A stretch of 53,712 bases of DNA from Rhodospirillales bacterium (GTDB taxonomy: Bacteria; Pseudomonadota; Alphaproteobacteria; Rhodospirillales; Shumkoniaceae). Shown one piece after another: positions 34,666-44,082 of this stretch; position 1 is the stretch's first letter, and each line of letters starts with the position of its first letter. The DNA is taken from assembly GCA_014859895.1 (NCBI GenBank), contig JACZKS010000052.1, positions 1 through 53,712 on the forward strand, in the 5' to 3' direction. Position numbers and translations under genes: made by a program. Below the pieces are notes generated by a model. The model saw nothing but the letters and a program-made list of their open reading frames with translations, had not been told where the DNA came from and did not search any database.

Positions 34666-36171
34666 GTGACGGACTCTTCGACCCTGCGAATCGAGATGCG
34701 CGGTGTCTCGAAGACGTTTCCCGGCGTTCGCGCGCTCGAGAAGGTCGACTTGCAACTCAAGGCCGGCGAGGTGCACGCGCTGCTTGGCGAGAACGGCGCC
34801 GGCAAGTCGACCCTGATCAAGATCATGACCGGCGCACTTCCCCGCGACGAGGGCGAAATCCGCCTCGACGGCCACCCCGTGGAGATCAACACCACCGCCG
34901 ACGCCCAGGCGCTCGGCATCAGCACCGTCTATCAGGAAGTCAATCTGGTCCCGACGCTGACCGTCACCAAGAATTTGACGCTGGAGCGCCAGCCGCGCCG
35001 CTTCGGGCTGATCTCCTGGGGCCGGGCGCGGGCCCTTGCAAAGCAGCGGCTCAAGCGCCTCAACCTCGAGATCGATACCGAACGGCTTCTCGGCTCCTAC
35101 CCGGTGGCGATCCAGCAGTTGGTCGCCATCGCCCGCGCGCTGGAGGACGACACGCGCGTCCTGGTGCTGGACGAGCCGACCGCCAGCCTCGATGCGAACG
35201 AGACGGAGCTTCTGTTCAAGATCATGCGCGACCTCAAGTCGCTAGGCATCGCCATCGTCTTCATCACCCACTTCATCGATCAGGTCTACCAGGTCGCCGA
35301 CCGCATCTCGGTGTTGCGCAACGGCCGCATGGTTGGCACGGCGCCGGCCGCCGAGTTACCGAGACTGGAGTTGATCTCGATGATGATCGGTCGCGAACTG
35401 GCGGCCGTCGAGGCCCGCCTGGCGACCAGCAAGTCGGAGGCTGGCGGTGAGCCGGTCCTGGCCGCGGTTGGGCTGGGACGTCGGCGCACGATGACGCCGT
35501 TCGACATTGCGCTTAGGGCTGGCGAGGTTGTCGGCCTGGCCGGCCTTCTGGGGTCCGGACGCACGGAAACCGCCAAGCTGCTTTTCGGCGCGATCCGCCC
35601 CGATTCCGGTCAATTGAAAGTGGACGGCAAGGCAGTTAAACGCTTCTCGCCGGGTCATTCCCTGCGGTATGGAATCTTGTTCTGTCCGGAGGATCGGAAG
35701 GCCGAGGGGTTGGTGGGCGAGCTCACCGTGCGCGAGAACATCATGCTTGGCCTGCAGGCCAAGCGCGGCTGGATGCGCCGCGTCTGGAAGGACGAGCAGA
35801 AGCGGTTGACGCAGGAGATGATCGAGGCGCTGGCCATCGCCACGCCGGACGCCGAAAAGCCGGTCGGGCAGCTGTCGGGCGGCAACCAGCAAAAGGTGGT
35901 GCTGGCGCGCTCCCTGGTGGCCAAACCCAAGGTCCTTCTTCTCGACGAACCGACGCGCGGCATCGACGTCGGCGCCCATGCCGAGGTGGTGGCCCTGATC
36001 CGGCGTTTGTGCGCCGAAGGTCTGGCGTTGCTGGTGGCCTCCTCCGAGCTCGACGAACTGGTCGCCGTCAGCGACCGGGTCGCCGTATTGCGGGATCGGC
36101 GGAAGGTTGAGGAGATGTCGGGTGCCGACATCACGCGGGAAAACATCATTCATACGATTGCTGGCGGATGA
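34666..36171 (+). CDS. ytfR: Sugar ABC transporter ATPase, two-domain, YtfR-like
   Basis: 501 residues, matching the usual 500 of YtfR. Domain 1 has a full Walker A GENGAGKSTLIK, a degenerate signature (SYPVAIQQLVAIARAL in place of LSGG) and Walker B VLVLDEPTASLDANE. Domain 2 has a degenerate Walker A (GLLGSGRTETAK) but a full signature LSGGNQQKVVLARSL and LLLDEPTRGIDVGA, as is normal in the family. GTG at 34666 was chosen with GGGGGAAA 5 nt upstream; earlier starts add an unlikely tail. A 141-nt gap separates it from ytfQ. Confidence 0.93.
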   Translation: MTDSSTLRIEMRGVSKTFPGVRALEKVDLQLKAGEVHALLGENGAGKSTLIKIMTGALPRDEGEIRLDGHPVEINTTADAQALGISTVYQEVNLVPTLTVTKNLTLERQPRRFGLISWGRARALAKQRLKRLNLEIDTERLLGSYPVAIQQLVAIARALEDDTRVLVLDEPTASLDANETELLFKIMRDLKSLGIAIVFITHFIDQVYQVADRISVLRNGRMVGTAPAAELPRLELISMMIGRELAAVEARLATSKSEAGGEPVLAAVGLGRRRTMTPFDIALRAGEVVGLAGLLGSGRTETAKLLFGAIRPDSGQLKVDGKAVKRFSPGHSLRYGILFCPEDRKAEGLVGELTVRENIMLGLQAKRGWMRRVWKDEQKRLTQEMIEALAIATPDAEKPVGQLSGGNQQKVVLARSLVAKPKVLLLDEPTRGIDVGAHAEVVALIRRLCAEGLALLVASSELDELVAVSDRVAVLRDRRKVEEMSGADITRENIIHTIAGG

Positions 36172-37259
36172 ACGCTGAACAACCCTATTCTTACGATCGC
36201 AGGCCGATGAGCACTGATCCATCCTCAAAGACGACGGTGCCCCAGCCCCTTGGATCGCGGATGCGTGCGCTGACCGGCCACCGGGCAACCTGGCCGCTGT
36301 TGGCCCTCGTGGTGATCCTGATCGTCGACGGCATCATTGCGCCTGGCTTCTTCGCGATCCGGATCGTCGAGGGCCGCCTCTTCGGCACGCCGATCGACAT
36401 CCTCTATCGCGCTATGCCGATCGCGCTGATCGCGCTCGGCATGGCGGTGGTGATCGGCAGCAAGGGGATTGACCTGTCGGTCGGTTCCATCGTCGCGGTA
36501 GTCGGCGCCACCATCGCCTGGCGCATTAAGGCCGGCGACCCCCACTTCGTCATCCTGTTGACCGCGCTGGCCGTCGGCATTCTGTGCGGGATGTGGAACG
36601 GCTTCCTGGTCGCCGTGCTCAACATCCAGCCGATCATCGCCACGCTGATCCTGATGGTGTCGGGTCGCGGCATCGGGCTGATGATCAACCTGATCTACGG
36701 CGGCACAGATCCCAGCTTCGAGAGCCCGTTGCTCCAGGGCCTGAGCGTGGGGAGCATCGGTTACGTACCGACCCGGTTGATCCTCTTCGCCGGGCTCTTC
36801 GTGGCGCTGTGGCTGCTGATCCGACGCACCGCGCTCGGGCTGTTCATCGAATCCGTCGGCGGCAATGCCGCGGCGGCCAACCTGGCCGGCATCAATGCAC
36901 GGCTGATCACGTTTTCCGTCTACGTGATTTCGGGGCTGTGCACGGCCTGGGCCGGCATCATCTTGACCGCCGACGTCCACACCTCGGACCCAGTCAGCGT
37001 CGCCTTGTTCAGCGAACTCGACGCCATTCTGGCCGTGGTGATCGGCGGCGGGTCGCTGGCCGGCGGACGCATCTATCTGGGGATGACGCTGCTGGGCGCG
37101 CTGGTCATCCAGACGTTGGCCACCTCGATCCTGATGAGCGGTTTGCCGCCCGAGTACAACCTCCTGGTCAAGGCCGTCGTCGTGCTGTTCGTGCTGCTGT
37201 TGCAGTCGAACAATGCGCGCGACGCCGTGTTCACGCTGTTTAGGCGGAGGAAGGGATGA
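36168..37259 (+). CDS. ytfT: Sugar ABC transporter permease, YtfT-like
   Basis: 363 residues with about ten membrane helices. GSKGIDLSVGSIVAVVGA near residue 105 and ILAVVIGGGSLAGGRIYLGMT late are RbsC-superfamily signatures. The ATG overlaps the ytfR stop (ATGA); an internal ATG at 36207 is another possible start. Together with YjfF it forms a heterodimeric channel. Confidence 0.92.
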   Translation: MNAEQPYSYDRRPMSTDPSSKTTVPQPLGSRMRALTGHRATWPLLALVVILIVDGIIAPGFFAIRIVEGRLFGTPIDILYRAMPIALIALGMAVVIGSKGIDLSVGSIVAVVGATIAWRIKAGDPHFVILLTALAVGILCGMWNGFLVAVLNIQPIIATLILMVSGRGIGLMINLIYGGTDPSFESPLLQGLSVGSIGYVPTRLILFAGLFVALWLLIRRTALGLFIESVGGNAAAANLAGINARLITFSVYVISGLCTAWAGIILTADVHTSDPVSVALFSELDAILAVVIGGGSLAGGRIYLGMTLLGALVIQTLATSILMSGLPPEYNLLVKAVVVLFVLLLQSNNARDAVFTLFRRRKG

Positions 37260-38218
37260 AAGAGCGCTATTTGCCGCTGGCGGCGACGGTCACCGTTTTC
37301 GTGGCACTGTTCGTGACCGGCGGGATCTTCTACAAGCACTTCTTCTCGACCTTGGTGCTGGGCCATATCCTTGCCGACAACGCCTTCATCATCATCGCCG
37401 CCATCGGCACCACCTTCGTGATCCTTTCAGGCGGCATCGACCTTTCCATTGGCTCGATGATCGGCTTTGTCGGCGTCACCATGGCGCATCTCGATTCATT
37501 AGGTTGGCATCCGCTGGCCTCGGCCGTGGTGCTGCTGGCGTTCGGCGTGCTGTTCGGCGCCTGCCAGGGATTCATCATCGACTTCTGCGGCATCCAGGCG
37601 TTCATTGTGACGCTGGCTGGCCTGTTCATGCTGCGCGGCGCCTGCTTCATGGTCAGCCTGGATTCCGTGCCGATCCGCCATCCGTTCGTCGGCGTGTTCG
37701 CGGACGTCAGCATTCCGCTTCCGGACGGCGGTTTCCTGGCCAGTTCGGCCATCGTCATGCTGGTGGTTCTGGTCATTGCCATCGTGATTGCCCACTTCAC
37801 GCGCTTCGGCACCAACGTCTATGCCATCGGCGGCGACCGCACCTCGGCGATCCTCATGGGAGTGCCGATACGGCGCACGACGGTGATGATTTATGCGCTG
37901 GGTGGGTTCTACAGCGCGCTGGGCGGCGTCATCTACGCACTCTACACGTCCTCGGGCTATCCCCTGGCGGGAACCGGCAACGAGCTCAACGCCATCGCCG
38001 CGGTGGTGCTGGGCGGCACGCTTTTGACAGGCGGTGTCGGGATGGTCGCCGGCACCCTCTTCGGCGGCATGATCCTGGGCCTTATAGCCACCCTGATCAT
38101 CTTCAACGGTTCGCTGAACGGCGCGTGGATCATGATCGCCAGCGGCGTCCTGCTGTTTCTCTTCATCGTGGTGCAGCGCTCGCTCGTCGGTTCCTTCAAC
38201 ATACGCCGGTCGGCCTGA
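37256..38218 (+). CDS. yjfF: Sugar ABC transporter permease, YjfF-like
   Basis: 320 residues with nine to ten membrane helices: FVILSGGIDLSIGSMIGFVGV near residue 60, RTSAILMGVPIRRTTVMIYALGG, and AAVVLGGTLLTGGVGMVAGTLFGG. It starts by ATGA overlap with ytfT and ends the operon. The 270 bp after it (38219-38488) hold no gene and no clear terminator before the convergent garL. Confidence 0.92.
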   Translation: MKERYLPLAATVTVFVALFVTGGIFYKHFFSTLVLGHILADNAFIIIAAIGTTFVILSGGIDLSIGSMIGFVGVTMAHLDSLGWHPLASAVVLLAFGVLFGACQGFIIDFCGIQAFIVTLAGLFMLRGACFMVSLDSVPIRHPFVGVFADVSIPLPDGGFLASSAIVMLVVLVIAIVIAHFTRFGTNVYAIGGDRTSAILMGVPIRRTTVMIYALGGFYSALGGVIYALYTSSGYPLAGTGNELNAIAAVVLGGTLLTGGVGMVAGTLFGGMILGLIATLIIFNGSLNGAWIMIASGVLLFLFIVVQRSLVGSFNIRRSA

Positions 38219-38488
38219 GTCGCCCGCAAGGCTGGACCCCGCCGAGCCTCCAACTTTTCGGCGGCGTCCGCAAAGCTCAGGAATCAGCGGGTGTTCAGAC
38301 ATTTCGCCCGGAAGCGTCCTCTTTGGTCGATCCTCGCCGGAAAATCAAACCGGCCGCTTCCGCCCAATCCGGACCTCACACGGCACCTGCTGCTGGGCCG
38401 TCATGTCGATAAATGAAGAGCAAGAAAAGGCGGAGATACCGAATGGGAACACCATTGCGGTCCTCCGCCGTTCCTTCATGCCCCTGGG

Positions 38489-39274
38489 TCAGTGGCTCTT
38501 GTATTCCGCCAACTTGGCATTCGCGGCGGCACGCAGGAGGCCGATGTCGGCCCCAACGGCCACGAAGGTATAGCCCCATTCGAGATACTTCTTGGCGTCG
38601 GCCGTCACCGGCGCCAGGGTGCCGATGGGGATGCCCTTGGCCTTGCAGGTTTCGACGCAGCGCTTCATCAGGCTCTGGACTTCGTCATGCCCCGGATTGC
38701 CGAGGTGGCCCATGCTGGCAGCCAGATCCGCCGGCCCGATGAAGACGCCGTCGAGGTTCTTCACGGCGCAGATTTTCTCGAGCCGTTCGGCGGCGGCGGC
38801 GGTTTCCACCTGTACGAGCACGCAGGCCCGATCATTGGCGGTCTTGGCGTAGCCGGCCTCCGCCCCGTAGCTGCATGCCCGATGTACCGTGGCGACGCCC
38901 CGGATGCCCTCGGGCGGATAGCGGGTCGCCGCGACGGCGGCGGCGGCCTCGTCTTCGTTCTGCACGTAAGGGAACAAAATGGTGCGGAAACCGATATCCA
39001 TGAACCGTTTGATCAACACCGGGTCATTCCACGGCGTGCGGACCACCGGCTCGCTATGGCTGCCGCGCAGGGCCTGAAGCTGTGGGATCAACGTGGCGAG
39101 GTCATTGGGCGCATGTTCGGCATCCAGGACCAACCAGTCGAACCCCACGGCGCCGATCATCTCGGTGACGATATTGCTGACCAGCGAGCTCCACAGCCCG
39201 ATCTGGATGTCACCCGCGGCAATAGCCTGCTTGAAGCGGTTTATCGGCGGATTGATGACAACGGCGTTGTCCAT
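38489..39274 (-). CDS. garL: 5-keto-4-deoxy-D-glucarate aldolase (HpcH/HpaI family)
   Basis: 261 residues, closely resembling E. coli GarL: FDWLVLDAEHAPNDLATLIPQLQAL near residue 45, RYPPEGIRGVATVHRA, VQVETAAAAERL (metal-binding Glu), GVFIGPADLAASMGHLGNPGH (Asp) and APVTADAKKYLEWGYTFVAVGAD. It splits 5-keto-4-deoxy-D-glucarate into pyruvate and tartronate semialdehyde. ATG at 39274 was chosen (AAGAGGAA upstream). It sits 159 nt downstream of tctA3 in the same direction. It supplies the aldol step for the products of GarD (46934-48469) and GudD (51929-53275), although it is physically grouped with tctABC3. Confidence 0.92.
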   Translation of the reverse strand: MDNAVVINPPINRFKQAIAAGDIQIGLWSSLVSNIVTEMIGAVGFDWLVLDAEHAPNDLATLIPQLQALRGSHSEPVVRTPWNDPVLIKRFMDIGFRTILFPYVQNEDEAAAAVAATRYPPEGIRGVATVHRACSYGAEAGYAKTANDRACVLVQVETAAAAERLEKICAVKNLDGVFIGPADLAASMGHLGNPGHDEVQSLMKRCVETCKAKGIPIGTLAPVTADAKKYLEWGYTFVAVGADIGLLRAAANAKLAEYKSH

Positions 39275-39433
39275 GATGTTCCTCTTGCTTGTTGGATTCT
39301 TGAAAAGGTTGGCCGGTGTTTTTCGTCCGGAAACCGACGGCCGACCCAGGGCCCTGTAATTTCGCCCAAAAATCACCGGAGTCCAATCAAGGATTGGGAT
39401 CGGCAGTCTCCGAAGTGGACGCCCGTTGTAGGT

Positions 39434-40951
39434 TCAAATGGCGGACCTGCGCGCCCTGACCCGTTTGGCGCGTAGCGCCTGGACGGAGTGCCAGACGACC
39501 GACAGGATCGCCAGGGACAGGAAGACCCCGGAAATCGGGTTCGTCAGGAAACCGGAGAAGTCGCCGTCGGAAAGCATCAGTCCGCGGCGCAGATTGGTTT
39601 CGGCCATCGGTCCCAGGATGAAGCCCAGGATGAACGGCCCGGCCGGAACCTTCAGTTTGACGAAGCCGTAGCCGATCAGGCCGAACAGCAGGATCGTCCA
39701 TACGTCGAACAGCCGGCTGCTCAGTCCGAATGCGCCAACGACGCAGAGCACCAGGATGATCGGCAGCAGGATGTGCTTGGGAATGGCGAGCAACCGGATG
39801 AATATGCGCAAGCCGTAGAATTCGAGGACCAGCATCACCACCGTCGCGACAACCAGGGCCGCGAAGATCGTATAGACGAGCGGTCCCTGGCTGACGAACA
39901 GCATCGGCCCCGGCTGGATGCCGTGGACCAGGAAGCCTCCCAGCATGATCGCCGTCACCCCGTCACCCGGGATGCCCAGCGTGAGCAGGGGGATCATGGC
40001 GCCGCCGATGCCGGCATTGTTGGCGGTCTCCGAGGCGACCAGCCCGTCGATGATTCCGGTGCCGAACTTTTCCGGGTGCCGGGACCGCTTCTTCGCGACG
40101 ATGTAGGAGATCATGTTCGAGGTGGCGGCGCCGATGCCGGGCAGGATGCCCACCCCGATGCCGATCACCGAGGAACGGGTCGCATTCGGGATCTGCCCGA
40201 AAAATTCCCGCCACGAGAAACCGAAGCCTTTGATCGCCTTCAAGTTCACCGCGCCGGCGACGACGCCCCGCTCGTGGCGGACCGATTCGGCGACTCCGAT
40301 GATTTCCGAGATGGCGAACACGCCGACCAGCACGGTCAAGATCTCGAAACCGCTGTTGAGCTCGGTCTGGCCGAAGGTGAAGCGGCGGATGGCGTCTACC
40401 GGCGCGATGCCGACGGTAGCGAAGGCGAAGCCGGCAACGCCCGAGAACAGGCCCTTGACCATCGAACCGGTCGACAGTGTGGCGATCAGCGTCAGCGCAA
40501 AGATGGCAATGGAGAAGTACTCGTGGGGACCGAAGCTCAAGGCCGCCCGGGCCAGCCACGGGGCGATGAAGATCAGCGCCGCGATGCTGACGATGGTGCC
40601 CAAGAACGAGAACACGATGGCGACGCCAAGGGCCTTGGCCCCTTCGCCCTTTTCCATCATCGGGCCGCCGTCAAAGGTGGTGGCGATCGAGGCCGGGGTG
40701 CCCGGGATCTTGAGCAGGATGGCCGAGATGAGGCCGCCCGAGGTAGCGCCGATGTAAAGGGCGACCAGCAGCGCGATACCGGCCTCGGCGCCCATCCCGT
40801 AGGTCATCGGCAGGCATAGCGCGACTGCCATGACGGCGGTGAGGCCGGGGACCGCACCGAAGACGATGCCGACCGCCACCCCCATGACCACCAGCCCGAA
40901 GATCTGGACCGTGAAAATGGCCATGAGGCCCTGCTGAAACAGCTCCAACAT
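39434..40951 (-). CDS. tctA: Tripartite tricarboxylate transporter large subunit TctA (set 3)
   Basis: 505 residues, about ten to twelve membrane segments. Motifs [56 protein letters not shown] and LGIPGDGVTAIM are as in other TctA proteins. ATG at 40951 was chosen because the longer reading to 41404 lies in tctB3. An 11-nt gap separates it from tctB3. The garL neighbour suggests a sugar acid as cargo. Confidence 0.94.
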   Translation of the reverse strand: MLELFQQGLMAIFTVQIFGLVVMGVAVGIVFGAVPGLTAVMAVALCLPMTYGMGAEAGIALLVALYIGATSGGLISAILLKIPGTPASIATTFDGGPMMEKGEGAKALGVAIVFSFLGTIVSIAALIFIAPWLARAALSFGPHEYFSIAIFALTLIATLSTGSMVKGLFSGVAGFAFATVGIAPVDAIRRFTFGQTELNSGFEILTVLVGVFAISEIIGVAESVRHERGVVAGAVNLKAIKGFGFSWREFFGQIPNATRSSVIGIGVGILPGIGAATSNMISYIVAKKRSRHPEKFGTGIIDGLVASETANNAGIGGAMIPLLTLGIPGDGVTAIMLGGFLVHGIQPGPMLFVSQGPLVYTIFAALVVATVVMLVLEFYGLRIFIRLLAIPKHILLPIILVLCVVGAFGLSSRLFDVWTILLFGLIGYGFVKLKVPAGPFILGFILGPMAETNLRRGLMLSDGDFSGFLTNPISGVFLSLAILSVVWHSVQALRAKRVRARRSAI

Positions 40952-40962
40952 CGATGACCCCG

Positions 40963-41451
40963 TCAGTCCAGCAGTCCGGTCGGCAGCATCAGATCGAAGC
41001 CGAACCGGAAGGTGATATGGATCGCGGCCGCAGCGACGATCGCGATCGTGCCGTAGAGGAGATGACGGGTCTTGTCCCCGCTCGGCGTCAGCACCAGAAA
41101 CTGGGCATACAGGTACAGGGCGGTCATGATGGGAAAGCCGACATAGTCGATCAGTGCGACATAGCCGATGATGAGCCCGACGGTCCTGAGCACGGTCGCG
41201 TAGTCGATCCGCCGCCCGGCTTCCGTTCCGCCAGCCGTCCCGCCCGCGTCGGCTGTTGCCACAGCCATGTGTTTGGCCGCAGCCAACTGCACGGCTCCCA
41301 GGACGCACATGGCGAAGCCGAGCACATAAGGCACGAAGGCGGCATCGACGAACCCCTTGCGCGGCAGGTTGAAGGTCAACAGGAGCAAGAGGAGGCCGGC
41401 ACACAGCATTACCAGGCCGAGGGCGAATTCCCGTTTCTTGGCATTACCCAT
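40963..41451 (-). CDS. tctB: Tripartite tricarboxylate transporter small subunit TctB (set 3)
   Basis: 162 residues with four membrane helices; the N-terminal KKREFALGLVMLCAGLLLLLLTF helix and a following Pro-containing loop (RKGFVDAAFVPYV) are typical. An Ala/Gly-rich linker with acidic residues (about 63-78) connects helices 2 and 3. It lies between tctC3 (66-nt gap with a hairpin) and tctA3. Confidence 0.9.
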   Translation of the reverse strand: MGNAKKREFALGLVMLCAGLLLLLLTFNLPRKGFVDAAFVPYVLGFAMCVLGAVQLAAAKHMAVATADAGGTAGGTEAGRRIDYATVLRTVGLIIGYVALIDYVGFPIMTALYLYAQFLVLTPSGDKTRHLLYGTIAIVAAAAIHITFRFGFDLMLPTGLLD

Positions 41452-41473
41452 AATCGGTTCTCGACGGCATGTT

Positions 41474-41490
41474 GCGGCACACGTTGCCGC
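41474..41490 (-). promoter_or_regulatory. Hairpin between tctC3 and tctB3
   Basis: GCGGCA (41474-41479) and TGCCGC (41485-41490) form a 6-bp perfect stem with a 5-nt loop in the tctC3-tctB3 gap. Its position repeats that of the hairpins in the other tct operons. Confidence 0.4.
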
Positions 41491-41517
41491 GTCGCTGGTC
41501 CAGCCTCCCCAATCCGC

Positions 41518-42489
41518 TCACTTCTTCTGGCGCAGAAGGTCCTTGTATTGCATGAAGTCGGTCCGCGTCGCCTGGAGAAGGGCGATCGCCTCCTTCGTGC
41601 CATAGTAGGTCACAGGCTGTTTGAAGCCCTGTTCCAGATCCTTCGCATAGGCGGGCTGCTCGGTGATCTGTTTCATCAGGTCAGCCATCTTGCCGACGAT
41701 CGCCGCATCGGTGCCCTTGGGGAAGGCAATGATGTAGGGCTTCTCCATGATGAAGTTGACGCCCTGCTCCTTGAAGGTCGGGATGTTGCCGAGCAGCGGG
41801 TTACGCTCGCCATTGAACTGGGCGACGATGCCCATATCGCCGGTGGTCGCGTAGTCCTTCACGGCGCCGAAGGTGATGGCACCCAGGTCGATGCGACCGC
41901 CCAGCAGCGACGTGACTTTCTCGGAGGCGGAGCCGGTGTCGACGATCTTCAGCTTGACCCCAGCGAGGTTCTGGAAGATGAGGCCCTGCAGATGGGAGTA
42001 GCCGCCGAGTTCCGTGCCGTAGATGACGGTGCCGGGCTGGGCCTTCGCCTTCGCCACGAGATCGGCGATGCTCTTGATGCCGGACTTCTTGCCGGACACA
42101 AAGACGGTACCCTTGTCGACCCCGGCGATACAGGCGACGTCGAAAGCGGCGAAGCCGTAGTCGGCGAGGCCGGCGACTTCATTGACGATCAACTGGCCGG
42201 TGTGGCCGAATAGCATGACGCTGCCGTCGGGCGCCGCGTTCTTCACATGGGAGGTCGCGATGGTGCCGCCGCCGCCGCCCATATTGGTGATGACCATCGA
42301 CTTGCCGGTGAGTTTCTCGAAGTACTTGGCCATCGTGCGCGCGTTGAAATCGGTGTCGCCGCCCGCCCCAGCCGGCACGATGACCTGAACCGTCTTGGCT
42401 GGCCAAGCCGTGGCGTCCGCCGACATGGCGGAAGCGGTAACCAGCGAAAGGACTGAAGCAAGCAGGCTGACACTCAGGGACTTTTTCAT
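41518..42489 (-). CDS. tctC: TctC/Bug-family solute-binding protein (set 3)
   Basis: 323 residues. The signal peptide MKKSLSVSLLASVLSLVTASAMSADA precedes TAWPAKTVQVIVPAGAGGDTDFNAR, the Bug opening. ATG at 42489 was chosen behind AAAAGGAGG, an excellent ribosome site; a longer start at 42531 has none. First gene of the minus operon tctC3-B3-A3-garL and divergent from gntR3; the 101-bp gap holds a 26-bp palindrome that probably controls both sides. Confidence 0.93.
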   Translation of the reverse strand: MKKSLSVSLLASVLSLVTASAMSADATAWPAKTVQVIVPAGAGGDTDFNARTMAKYFEKLTGKSMVITNMGGGGGTIATSHVKNAAPDGSVMLFGHTGQLIVNEVAGLADYGFAAFDVACIAGVDKGTVFVSGKKSGIKSIADLVAKAKAQPGTVIYGTELGGYSHLQGLIFQNLAGVKLKIVDTGSASEKVTSLLGGRIDLGAITFGAVKDYATTGDMGIVAQFNGERNPLLGNIPTFKEQGVNFIMEKPYIIAFPKGTDAAIVGKMADLMKQITEQPAYAKDLEQGFKQPVTYYGTKEAIALLQATRTDFMQYKDLLRQKK

Positions 42490-42539
42490 GATCCACCTCC
42501 TTTTATGACCCCAGATCGCATGACCGATCAAAACCCAAT

Positions 42540-42574
42540 TTGATATTGATATTCTGAAATATCAGAATATCATT
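42540..42574. promoter_or_regulatory. Promoter and 26-bp palindromic operator between tctC3 and gntR3
   Basis: TGATATTCTG (42547-42556) and CAGAATATCA (42563-42572) are perfect 10-base inverted arms around AAATAT. On the plus strand TTGATA (42540-42545), 17 bp, CAGAAT (42563-42568) can serve as a promoter for gntR3, so a bound repressor would cover it. GntR3 is the obvious binder. Confidence 0.7.
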
Positions 42575-42590
42575 GTAAAGGTGATTCTTC

Positions 42591-43352
42591 ATGGAGCCGC
42601 GTAATCTAGCCATGGACTGCCGAGTGGACAGCTACGTCGGGTGTTCGACGTTCACCAAGATCAACCTACGCCAACCCATGGTGCCGCAGGTGTATGCGGC
42701 CATGCGATCGCACATCATCGATCTGACCTGGCGGCCGGGGCAATTCATCGCCAAGGCCGACGTCGCCGAAGCTCTCGGGGTCAGCCAATCGCCCGTTCGC
42801 GAGGCGTTGCTCAAGCTGGAAGCGGACGGCTTGGTCGAAATCGTGCCGCGCTCGCGCACGGTGGTGTCGGCGATCGACATCCGCCACGCGGCGGAAGCCC
42901 AGTTCCTGCGTGTCTGCATCGAGGTCGAGGTCGTGCGCACGATCGCCAACGCCAATACCTTCGACGCCGAGGCGACCGGCGTCGCGGCGATCCTAAAACG
43001 CCAGGATTTCTATGCCTCCCAGGGCGACCTCTCCGGCTTTGCCGCCTGCGACAACGAATTCCACGCCAGCCTTTGCCGGCTGGCCGGGGTCGGCGGGCTA
43101 TGGTCGGTGGTGATGGCAAGGCGCTCGCACATTGACCGGCTGCGCCACCTCGATCTGCCGTCACGGGGAAAGGTGGAAGCTGTGCTCAGCGACCACCAGG
43201 CGATCCTGGCGGCCCTGATCGAAGGCAGCGCCGCTAAGGCCGAGGCGGCGGTCCGGGCCCATCTAGCCGGCACCCTAGGACGGGCCGAAGGCCTCAAGAC
43301 GCGCTATCCGCAATACTTCGAAACGCACCAAGAGGACCGCCAGGCGTCATGA
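42591..43352 (+). CDS. GntR-family regulator, FCD subfamily (sugar-acid operon)
   Basis: 253 residues. The winged helix lies at about residues 25-95: MRSHIIDLTWRPGQFIAKADVAEALGVSQSPVREALLKLEADGLVE. The FCD domain has CDNEFHASLCRLAGV with Asp-x3-His. AAAGGTGA precedes the ATG by 6 nt. Its stop overlaps the RraA start by 4 nt. It probably represses its own operon and tctC3-garL via the palindrome at 42547-42572. A truncated relative lies at 45364-45620. Confidence 0.92.
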   Translation: MEPRNLAMDCRVDSYVGCSTFTKINLRQPMVPQVYAAMRSHIIDLTWRPGQFIAKADVAEALGVSQSPVREALLKLEADGLVEIVPRSRTVVSAIDIRHAAEAQFLRVCIEVEVVRTIANANTFDAEATGVAAILKRQDFYASQGDLSGFAACDNEFHASLCRLAGVGGLWSVVMARRSHIDRLRHLDLPSRGKVEAVLSDHQAILAALIEGSAAKAEAAVRAHLAGTLGRAEGLKTRYPQYFETHQEDRQAS

Positions 43353-44044
43353 CCGACTATCCGATCCGCAAGCCGGCGTTCGATTTCGACGTCGCCAGTG
43401 TCAGGGAACGCTATCTCAAGCTGTCCACCGGCCAGGTCTACGACGTGCTGGCCGAGTTGGGGCACCCGGGGCGGACGATGGAACCCGGGATCTATCCGCT
43501 GACCCCTTCCATGAAGGTGGCCGGCCCCGCCTTCACCGTGCAGGCGACCACCACGCCCAGCATGGCCGCGGTCGATACCCGTTTGGGCATGGTGAAAAGC
43601 ATGACCGAGGGGTGCATCCAGATCCGCAATTCGGGGGGCAACGCCGACGTCGGCCACTTCGGCGAGATCAACGCGACGGCGGCCTTCGTGGCCGGCTGCC
43701 GCGGCGCCGTGCTGGACGGCTCGACCCGCGATTCGAACTGGCTGATCGAGATGGGTTTTCCGACCTTCTGCCGGTACCGCAGTCCGGCCCAGAGTTTCGG
43801 GCGCTACATGGTGACCGACTATCAGGTTCCGATCTTCGTGCGCGGCATGGACGGCCACCTTCTGGTCGAACCCGGCGACTTCGTGGTCGGTGACAACGAC
43901 GGCGTCGTCATCGTCCCCAAGGCGCTGACCCTGGAGACCTTGGAGAGAGCCGAGAAAAAGGCGGCCAGCGAAGCGTTGAGCCGAGCCGAAGTGGCTGCCG
44001 GCAACAGCCCGCTCGACGTCCAGGAGAAATACGGCAAGTTTTGA
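43349..44044 (+). CDS. RraA-family protein, probable aldolase/decarboxylase
   Basis: 231 residues with the RraA/HMG-aldolase core: PAFTVQATTTPSMAAVDTRLGM, then GCRGAVLDGSTRDSNWL near residue 115-130, the G-x3-D-G-x2-R-D motif that binds the metal and substrate in 4-hydroxy-4-methyl-2-oxoglutarate aldolases and oxaloacetate decarboxylases. RNase-inhibitor RraA itself has a changed motif, so an enzymatic role is likelier. It is translationally coupled to gntR3 and followed by a glucarate-dehydratase-like gene, so it may split a 2-oxo acid made by that dehydratase. C-terminal residues after 200 form an extra helix. Confidence 0.85.
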   Translation: MTDYPIRKPAFDFDVASVRERYLKLSTGQVYDVLAELGHPGRTMEPGIYPLTPSMKVAGPAFTVQATTTPSMAAVDTRLGMVKSMTEGCIQIRNSGGNADVGHFGEINATAAFVAGCRGAVLDGSTRDSNWLIEMGFPTFCRYRSPAQSFGRYMVTDYQVPIFVRGMDGHLLVEPGDFVVGDNDGVVIVPKALTLETLERAEKKAASEALSRAEVAAGNSPLDVQEKYGKF

Positions 44045-44082
44045 AGCCGGCGGCCAAAACCGCCGCCCCGGAGGATACGCCC

